Source: Actinomyces weissii (GTDB taxonomy: Bacteria; Actinomycetota; Actinomycetes; Actinomycetales; Actinomycetaceae). From it: 64,000 bases of DNA. Below are positions 58,551-64,000 of the stretch, in pieces. Position 1 is the first letter of the stretch. Every line of letters begins with the position of its first letter. The notes beneath the pieces were generated by a model that made no database searches, was not told where the DNA came from, and worked only from the letters and a program-made list of their open reading frames with translations. The position numbers and the translations under genes are program-made. The stretch covers positions 248,001-312,000 of the forward strand of contig NZ_CP066802.1 of NCBI RefSeq assembly GCF_016598775.1. The letters run 5' to 3'.

Positions 58551-58672
58551 TGTCACTGGCGGAGGTCTAGGAGGCCTCGGGCGAGTATTGATGCTTCAAC
58601 TACCGCGGAATCAAGCCAAAACCTTCCTGGGGTCAACAGGTGGTAGGTGTTTTAATCCTCCGCCAGTGACAA
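58550..58672 (-). repeat. MITE-like element with terminal inverted repeats, copy 2
   Basis: TGTCACTGGCGGAGG (58551-58565) and CCTCCGCCAGTGACA (58657-58671) are perfect 15-bp inverted repeats, about 121 bp overall and without coding capacity. Ends match the 41587-41700 element in opposite orientation (GGAGGATTA end on the right here, CTAG end on the left). Confidence 0.78.
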
Positions 58673-58772
58673 AACGCCCGCTGGCGCCCCCTCTGTCCAC
58701 GGCGGCGCCAGCAAACAGTGGACGCCGACCCCGGGTGCCCGGAATCGGCGTCATTCCAACATATCCACTTGG

Positions 58773-58843
58773 AGCGGGTGACGGGAATCGAACCCGCGCT
58801 GTCAGCTTGGGAAGCTGAAGTTCTACCATTGAACTACACCCGC
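58773..58843 (-). tRNA. tRNA-Gly (anticodon CCC)
   Basis: A complete 71-nt cloverleaf on the minus strand: acceptor GCGGGTG/CACCCGC, D-arm GTTC/GAAC, anticodon stem TCAGC/GCTGA around TTCCCAA (anticodon CCC, reading GGG), T-arm GCGGG-TTCGATT-CCCGT, discriminator T. CCA is not encoded. GGG codons are common in this high-GC genome, so a CCC anticodon is expected. Confidence 0.95.
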
Positions 58844-59142
58844 GCGCTCACTCGAGGTGAGGTGCGGGAGCAGCATACCCCAAGGAGGCCTCCCGCCCGC
58901 AAATCGGGGCTGTGAGCCGTGCCCTACGGCATCCTGTAGGTCGTTCGTCCTGCCGTTACGACGCCGTGCCCCGCCGTCGGTGCCAGCCTCTGGCGCCAGT
59001 CCGGCAGGGGTGAGCCGCTGCCTTGGTGCCAAGTCACAGATGAGGGTCGGTCGCATGTCAGCCTGGTGGGCGCGGATCGGCTAGCGTTGGGGGCATTGCC
59101 CCTGCAAACAATGCAGTCCGAACGAGTGAGTTGAGGTTCGCT
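58844..59142. other. Intergenic region before the TM2 gene
   Basis: About 300 bp between the tRNA gene and the TM2 gene, which are divergent. A short inverted repeat GCATTG/CAATGC lies at 59093-59114 ahead of the TM2 gene. No other feature was recognised. Confidence 0.35.
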
Positions 59143-59640
59143 ATGTCCGCTTACGGTTCCTCTGGTTCCCCGTCCGCCTACAGCGGCTCCTCCGCTTCTG
59201 CTGGTGGTTACGACGCCGTCGGCCAGCCCGCCGCGCAGCCCCAGTTGCCTGCTGCCCCTGACGGCACCAGTTACCAGCAGCCCTACGCTGCCGATGGCGC
59301 GGCCTACCAGCAGCCTTACGGCGGTGGTTACCAGGCGGGCTACCAGGGTGCGGCCTACGCTGCCGGCTACCCCCAGGCCGCTCCGATGGCCGGGGCGGGC
59401 AAGTCCAAGGTGGCTGCTGGGGTCCTCGCGATCCTGCTGGGGACCTTCGGCATCCACAACTTCTACCTGGGGCAGACCGGCAAGGGGGTGGCGCAGCTGC
59501 TGATCACGGTGCTCTCCTGCGGCTTCCTGGCTGTGGTCAGCTCGATCTGGGGCCTGGTGGAGGGCGTCCTGATCCTCACGGCCACCCCCGGCAGCCAGCC
59601 CTGGGGCGTGGACGCCGACGGCTACCCGCTGAGCAGCTGA
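59143..59640 (+). CDS. TM2 domain membrane protein
   Basis: 165 residues from ATG 59143 (GAGG six bases upstream). An N-terminal Gly/Tyr/Gln/Ala-rich tail with repeated YQQPYAADGAAYQQPYGGGY steps precedes the TM2 domain: KSKVAAGVLAILLGTFGIHNFYLGQTGKGVAQLL, with the conserved D/HNFYLG between two membrane helices. TM2 proteins are small membrane proteins whose function in bacteria is unknown. It starts a rightward run that includes dcd 64 bp later. Confidence 0.85.
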   Translation: MSAYGSSGSPSAYSGSSASAGGYDAVGQPAAQPQLPAAPDGTSYQQPYAADGAAYQQPYGGGYQAGYQGAAYAAGYPQAAPMAGAGKSKVAAGVLAILLGTFGIHNFYLGQTGKGVAQLLITVLSCGFLAVVSSIWGLVEGVLILTATPGSQPWGVDADGYPLSS

Positions 59641-59704
59641 GGCGCACCCGGCGCGGGGCTCCGCTTAGGAGGCAAGTTCGGGCGGAGCGTGCCACAATCA
59701 GCAC

Positions 59705-60325
59705 GTGCTGCTATCCGACCGTGACATCCGTGCAGAGCTTGAGGCTGGCCGTGTGGTCCTGGACCCTTTGGACCTGAGCATGGTCCAGCCCGCCTCGATC
59801 GATGTGCGCCTGGACCGCTGCTTCCGCCTGTTCGACAACCACCGCTACCCGGTGATCGACCCCTCGGTGGAGCAACCGGGTCTGACCCACCTGGTGGACG
59901 TCGGCCCCAATGAGCCCTTCGTCCTGCACCCGGGCGAGTTCGTGCTGGGTGCCACCTTCGAGCGGATCACTCTTCCCGACGACGTCGCCGCCCGCCTGGA
60001 GGGCAAGTCGAGCCTGGGGCGCCTGGGCCTGCTGACGCACTCCACCGCTGGCTTCATAGACCCGGGCTTTACCGGCCACGTCACCCTGGAGCTGAGCAAC
60101 ACCGCCACCATGCCGATCAAGCTGTGGCCGGGGATGAAGGTGGGCCAGCTGTGCTTCTTCCGCCTGTCCAGCCCGGCTGAGCGCCCGTATGGCCAGGGTG
60201 CCAGCGGCTCGCGCTACCAGGGGCAGCGTGGCCCCACTGAGTCCCGCTCGCACCTGTCCTTCCACAGGCTGCGGATCGAGACCGCTCCGGTCAAGGAGCC
60301 GGGGACGCTGGAGGAGGGGCGATGA
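59705..60325 (+). CDS. dcd: dCTP deaminase, dUMP-forming (bifunctional Dcd-Dut type)
   Basis: 206 residues. The sequence follows M. tuberculosis-type Dcd closely: [36 protein letters not shown] (substrate-binding and catalytic Glu region around VTLELSN), [10 protein letters not shown] and the C-terminal [11 protein letters not shown]. The AGFIDPGF variant is that of the bifunctional enzymes converting dCTP to dUMP via dUTP (EC 3.5.4.30), rather than E. coli Dcd, which only deaminates. It supplies dUMP for thymidylate synthesis and limits dUTP. The chain is a little longer than the usual 190 residues because of an acidic tail. The stop overlaps the next start by four bases. Confidence 0.93.
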   Translation: MLLSDRDIRAELEAGRVVLDPLDLSMVQPASIDVRLDRCFRLFDNHRYPVIDPSVEQPGLTHLVDVGPNEPFVLHPGEFVLGATFERITLPDDVAARLEGKSSLGRLGLLTHSTAGFIDPGFTGHVTLELSNTATMPIKLWPGMKVGQLCFFRLSSPAERPYGQGASGSRYQGQRGPTESRSHLSFHRLRIETAPVKEPGTLEEGR

Positions 60326-61425
60326 GCGCAGGCGTGGACCCCGTGCCCGCTACGGACCCGGTGCTGGCCCTGCCTACGGACCTGGGGGCGCCGTCGATGA
60401 GTGACGGCTTCCCTGCCGGGATGATGGCGGACCACCACCTGCTGCTGCTGGCCGATGACGTCACCGCCGACGAGGTGGAGGCTCTGGCCCTCTCCCTGGA
60501 CCTGCACTCAGGCTGGGTGGGGGCGGGGCGCCTGCAGCTGGCCCCGGGCGCCTGCCTGCTGGGGCCCTGGGAGATTCCCGAGGGTACCCACGACAGCCTG
60601 GGCCTGCCCGGTTGGGTCAGCCAGGTCATGGTGCTGGACTGCCCGCCGCAGCGGGCGGGCGCGCTGCCGGGCTTCATGGCTGGCAAGGACGCCTTGATGG
60701 ACTGTTTCCCGCAGGCGCTGCCCACCGGCCTGGAGCTGGCGGCCCTGGAGCGGCTGCGGGACATCGCCCGGCGTCTGGCCGGGGCGGTGCGGGTGGCGCC
60801 GGGCGGGCAGGTGGTCACCCCTGACCCGGAGCGCTCCACGATGCTGGCGGTCTACTCGCCGGTGTGGTTGACGCCGGACGCGGCGGAGGTCCTGCTGGCA
60901 CGTTTCTCTCCCGGGGTGGCCACTGGCTTCCAGCTGGCCGCTGAGGTACAGGTGGACCGGGAGGCAGTGCAGGCTGAGGCTCACCGGCTGGTGGACACGG
61001 TGGGGGCCGAGGCTATGGACGCGGCCTGGACCCTGGCTCAGGAGGAGGAGAAGCGCCGCGCCGCCAACGGTGCTGATGGCGACGGCGATGAGCTGGACGG
61101 GTACAGCCTGGTGATGCCTATTGATCCGGCGCGCCAGGACTGGGGAGGTATCGAGCTGCGAGCCCGGGGGGTCACGGAGCTGCCTCTGTCTGTGCTTGGT
61201 GAGGAGTGGGCCGCGGGGCCGGGGGCCTTGCGCTACGTCATCACCTGGCAGCCGGTCGAGGTCCGGGACGCTTTTGCCGAGCACCTGCCTGCGGATCGGG
61301 CCGCTGAGCGCCACGCGGTGCGTGAGCTGATCGAGCAGGTGGCTGCTGCGGTGCTGGGGGCGGTCGGTGGCGTGGTCGTGGACGACTGCGGCTTCCTGGT
61401 GTCCCTGGAGGCGCTGGAGGCGTAG
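60322..61425 (+). CDS. Hypothetical protein translationally coupled to dcd
   Basis: 367 residues from ATG 60322, overlapping the dcd stop (ATGA). No signal peptide or membrane segment. Acidic and Ala/Leu-rich, with [20 protein letters not shown] and [24 protein letters not shown] in the N-terminal part and a helical middle ([20 protein letters not shown]). I do not recognise the family. Coupling to dcd suggests a related timing of synthesis, not necessarily the same pathway. Codon use is normal for the genome. Confidence 0.68.
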   Translation: MSAGVDPVPATDPVLALPTDLGAPSMSDGFPAGMMADHHLLLLADDVTADEVEALALSLDLHSGWVGAGRLQLAPGACLLGPWEIPEGTHDSLGLPGWVSQVMVLDCPPQRAGALPGFMAGKDALMDCFPQALPTGLELAALERLRDIARRLAGAVRVAPGGQVVTPDPERSTMLAVYSPVWLTPDAAEVLLARFSPGVATGFQLAAEVQVDREAVQAEAHRLVDTVGAEAMDAAWTLAQEEEKRRAANGADGDGDELDGYSLVMPIDPARQDWGGIELRARGVTELPLSVLGEEWAAGPGALRYVITWQPVEVRDAFAEHLPADRAAERHAVRELIEQVAAAVLGAVGGVVVDDCGFLVSLEALEA

Positions 61426-61771
61426 CGGGTCTTCCGGCCTGCGCCCAGCTTGCATCTAGTTTGCCAGTGGGGCCTGGCTGTCTGGGGCTCGGCTGGTTGC
61501 GGGCAAGTGCCCAGGGGTGTCACCCAGGGCTGGGTAAGCGTCCAGGATGGCTCCCGGGCAGGGGCGGCGCCTGGGCGTGCCTGCGGAGCTGGTCCCAAGG
61601 TCGGCCCCGGCCGCGGACCTTAGGCTCAGGCCACACGGTCAAGATCATGCGGTTTTTAGGTCTCGATTTGGTAAGAGGCTCTCGTTAGAGTGCTCCTGTT
61701 GTCAGACATCCTATGTCTGTGCATGCTGCCGACGATGACGTCGGTAGTTCCCGTTCCCATTGGAGCTCCGT
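61426..61771 (+). promoter_or_regulatory. Upstream region of the sialidase gene with a palindromic operator candidate
   Basis: CAGACAT (61703-61709) and ATGTCTG (61713-61719) form a perfect 7-bp inverted repeat around CCT, 52 bp before the ATG at 61772. A palindrome of this kind suits a GntR- or TetR-type regulator. AT-richer DNA at 61640-61700 probably holds the promoter, but no confident -10/-35 pair was found; the rest of the gap (61426-61640) shows nothing. Confidence 0.45.
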
Positions 61772-64000
61772 ATGCGAACAGAGAAGTCCCTGTGGCGCAG
61801 CACCACGGTAGGCACCTTCAGCGCCTTGGCGCTGGCGGGTGCGGTGCTGACAGTTCCCGCCACAACCGCCACGGCTGTGCCCACCAAAGACGGGCTGATG
61901 GACATCACCATCACCCAGGTGGGTGGCAGCCCCCAGGGTATCTACGCGGTCGGTGACGTGCTCAGCTACGACATCACCCTGACCAACCTGTCTGACCAGG
62001 CCCGCTCCTTCGACCTGGCCGAGACCAACCTCTCCGGCGGGGTGGACCGCTGCAAGTGGCGCAACGTCGCCCCGCAGCAGAAGAAGACTGACTGCACCGG
62101 CCTGGCTACCCACACCGTCACCCAGGAGGACCTGGACGCCGGAGGCTTCACGCCCTCGATCTCCTACACGGTCAAGGCCGTCAACTACCAGGGGGAGGCG
62201 CTAAACACCCCCGAGCCCGTCACCGGTGCCACCACCGCGGTCCGCAGCGCGGTGCAGGTGGAGTCCGTGACCGTCACCCCGGCCAAGGACACCTACCAGG
62301 TCGGTGACGTCGTCACCGTGGTGCCCCGCCTGCGCTCCCTGTGGGACCAGGCCGTCAACCTGGAGGTCACCGAGTCCAGCTTCGGGGAGACCAACCAGTG
62401 CAATTGGCGCAACCTGCAGCCGGGTAACGGGGCGGTCTACAACTGCAACCCCATCACCTACACCGTCTCCGAGCAGGACGCCGCCCGCGGCAGCTGGACC
62501 CCCACCATGACTGTCAGCGCCGTCCTGACTGCGGACGGCTCTGCCCTGCAGACCCTGCGCTACCAGGGAACCCCGCTGCCTGTGGCCTCGTCCTTCGACC
62601 CGGCCCAGCCCGGCACCGCCCCTGGCGTGGACGACTCACTGCCTGCCTCCCTCAGTGAGGCGCAGGCCCTGGTCACCACGACGCGCACGGACAACTACCG
62701 CATCCCCGCGATCGCGGTGGCCACCAACGGGGACCTGCTGGCCTCCTACGACGAGCGCCCCAAGGACAACGGCCACTTCGGTGGTGACTCCCCCAACCCC
62801 AACCACATCGTGCAGCGGCGTTCCAAGGACAACGGCCGCACCTGGGAGGACCCGACCTACATCCACCAGGGTGTTGAGACGGGTGCCAAGGAGGGCTACT
62901 CCGACCCCTCCTACGTGGTGGACTACCAGACCGGCAAGATCTTCAACTTCCACGTGAAGTCCTATGACGCCGGGTGGCCCCAGCCCAAGGCCGGTACAGA
63001 CGCCAGCGACCGGCGGATCATGCACGCCGAGGTCTCCGTGTCGGCGGACAACGGCTACACCTGGACCCACCGGAACATCACCGCGGAGGTGGACCAGGGC
63101 ATCAACGCCGTCGGTCGTTTCGCGGCCTCCGGCCAGGGGATCCAGATCAAGAACGGCCCGCACACCGGGCGCCTGGTGCAGCAGTTCACAGTGCGCCGGG
63201 CTGACCACACCTTCCAGGCCGTCTCCCTGTTCTCCGACGACCACGGGGACACCTGGCAGGTCGGCACCCCGGTGGGTGCAGGCATGGACGAGAACAAGGT
63301 GGTCGAGCTCTCTGACGGCTCGCTGCTGATGAACTCCCGTGACTCCGCGGGCAGCGGCTTCCGCAAGGTGTCGCACTCCACCGACGGCGGCCGCACCTGG
63401 GGGGAGGTGCGTGTGGACCGCAACCTGCCCGACTCCACCAACAACGGCCAGGTCATCCGCGCCTACCCCAACGCCGCCCCCACCGACCCCAAGGCCCAGG
63501 TGCTGCTGTTCAGCAACGCTCCTGGCTCCGGCCGCACCCGGGGGACCATCTCCCTGTCCTGCGACGACGGACGCAGCTGGGTGCAGCGCAAGGTGTTCAA
63601 CCAGGCCTTCACCGGCTACTCCACCATCGCGGTGCAGGCTGACGGCAGCATCGGTCTGCTGTCGGAGGACCAGGGCTACGGCGGCATCTTCTACCGCAAC
63701 CTGTCCATGGCCTGGGTGGGCAACCACTGCACCCAGCCGAACGCCTCTGCTGCCGCCGCCGCCAGCACGGTCTACCCGGGTACCGGCACCACGGTGACCG
63801 TGACCGTGAAGAACCCGACCGGCACCGAGCTGACCGGTCTGAGCGTGGCGGCTCCCGCCTCCGAGACGGTCACCGTGACCGCCGCTGGCGAGGTGCCGAC
63901 GACGGTGCCCGCCCAGGGCCAGGCCGTCCTGACCTTCTCTGTGCAGGCCAAGGGCGTGGGCCCGGCCGAGCTGGTATTCCCGGTCGTCTACGAAGGCGGC
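61772..64000 (+). CDS. nanH: Exo-alpha-sialidase (neuraminidase), 5' part
   Basis: 743 codons are open to the right edge, so the C-terminus is missing. A signal peptide (about residues 1-35, ending near ATTATA) leads into two Ig-like or CBM-like domains (about 40-285, with paired Cys: CKWRNV, CNWRNL). The catalytic beta-propeller begins with YRIPAI (about 309, the FRIP/YRIP Arg), and five Asp boxes follow: SKDNGRTW (351), SADNGYTW (424), SDDHGDTW (487), STDGGRTW (536), SCDDGRSW (596). From about 655 a further Ig/NEW3-like domain begins. The layout matches secreted sialidases of Actinomyces viscosus and A. oris, which release sialic acid from host glycans; a C-terminal LPXTG anchor is expected beyond the window. 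Confidence 0.92.
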   Translation, partial: MRTEKSLWRSTTVGTFSALALAGAVLTVPATTATAVPTKDGLMDITITQVGGSPQGIYAVGDVLSYDITLTNLSDQARSFDLAETNLSGGVDRCKWRNVAPQQKKTDCTGLATHTVTQEDLDAGGFTPSISYTVKAVNYQGEALNTPEPVTGATTAVRSAVQVESVTVTPAKDTYQVGDVVTVVPRLRSLWDQAVNLEVTESSFGETNQCNWRNLQPGNGAVYNCNPITYTVSEQDAARGSWTPTMTVSAVLTADGSALQTLRYQGTPLPVASSFDPAQPGTAPGVDDSLPASLSEAQALVTTTRTDNYRIPAIAVATNGDLLASYDERPKDNGHFGGDSPNPNHIVQRRSKDNGRTWEDPTYIHQGVETGAKEGYSDPSYVVDYQTGKIFNFHVKSYDAGWPQPKAGTDASDRRIMHAEVSVSADNGYTWTHRNITAEVDQGINAVGRFAASGQGIQIKNGPHTGRLVQQFTVRRADHTFQAVSLFSDDHGDTWQVGTPVGAGMDENKVVELSDGSLLMNSRDSAGSGFRKVSHSTDGGRTWGEVRVDRNLPDSTNNGQVIRAYPNAAPTDPKAQVLLFSNAPGSGRTRGTISLSCDDGRSWVQRKVFNQAFTGYSTIAVQADGSIGLLSEDQGYGGIFYRNLSMAWVGNHCTQPNASAAAAASTVYPGTGTTVTVTVKNPTGTELTGLSVAAPASETVTVTAAGEVPTTVPAQGQAVLTFSVQAKGVGPAELVFPVVYEGG

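Noticed and set aside
58718..58915. Plus-strand frame containing a VTGIEPALSAWEAE translation
   Set aside because: This is the well-known spurious peptide read from the complement of a tRNA gene; the tRNA-Gly is on the minus strand.

Overview
The window is high-GC chromosomal DNA from an actinobacterium, most likely a member of Actinomycetaceae (Actinomyces or Schaalia type). The case rests on very GC-rich third codon positions, a Mycobacterium-like bifunctional dCTP deaminase, a fused three-domain EccC/EccD type VII secretion (T7SS) locus, a candidate DtxR/IdeR box, and a large secreted sialidase with five Asp boxes. No rRNA, transposase, integrase, prophage or CRISPR array was seen. One tRNA, tRNA-Gly(CCC), is present. 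Everything here was read by eye; no database search was run.

Layout. 1-20 kb: the end of a GH15-like glycosidase, a SprT-like protease, a secreted protein, cardiolipin synthase behind a possibly structured leader, a large HrpA helicase, a membrane-anchored propeller-like protein, an alpha/beta-hydrolase-fold protein lacking its nucleophile, a stand-alone MetE N-terminal domain, CutC, and an ABC exporter pair behind a candidate iron box. 20-23 kb: a CDF zinc-type exporter, a TRIC/UPF0126 protein and a YtxH-like protein. 23.1-38.9 kb: a T7SS island. A minus-strand operon carries an FHA protein, an unknown protein, a small membrane protein, EccD, a MinD-like protein, EccC and an orphan. It diverges from a plus-strand operon with three small WXG100/ESX-type proteins, a 1029-aa polymorphic-toxin-like protein and two orphans. 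EccB and mycosin are not in the window.

39-46 kb: a VIT-type iron/manganese transporter, an App1-type phosphatase, a GT87-like glycosyltransferase coupled to an MFS transporter, and an LRV-domain membrane protein. 46.3-55.9 kb: a long plus-strand series of two FHA proteins, an LmeA-like (DUF2993) lipid-binding protein, then MoxR, DUF58, a small membrane protein, two VWA proteins and a TPR-like protein, the last five tightly coupled (Bat-like). 56-64 kb: TetR regulator, M50-like metalloprotease, tRNA-Gly, TM2 protein, dcd plus an unknown coupled gene, and the 5' part of nanH, which runs off the right edge.

Several non-coding repeat families sit in the gaps. The most striking is a dispersed element built from 22-bp units centred on CATATG followed by DnaA-box-like sites (five copies; two form a long inverted pair around 4.6-5.6 kb). 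There are also two MITE-like 114-122 bp elements and a perfect 27-bp inverted repeat. The best candidates for something undescribed are the T7SS effector with its downstream orphans, the 22-bp/DnaA-box repeat family, and the unusual leader of cls.
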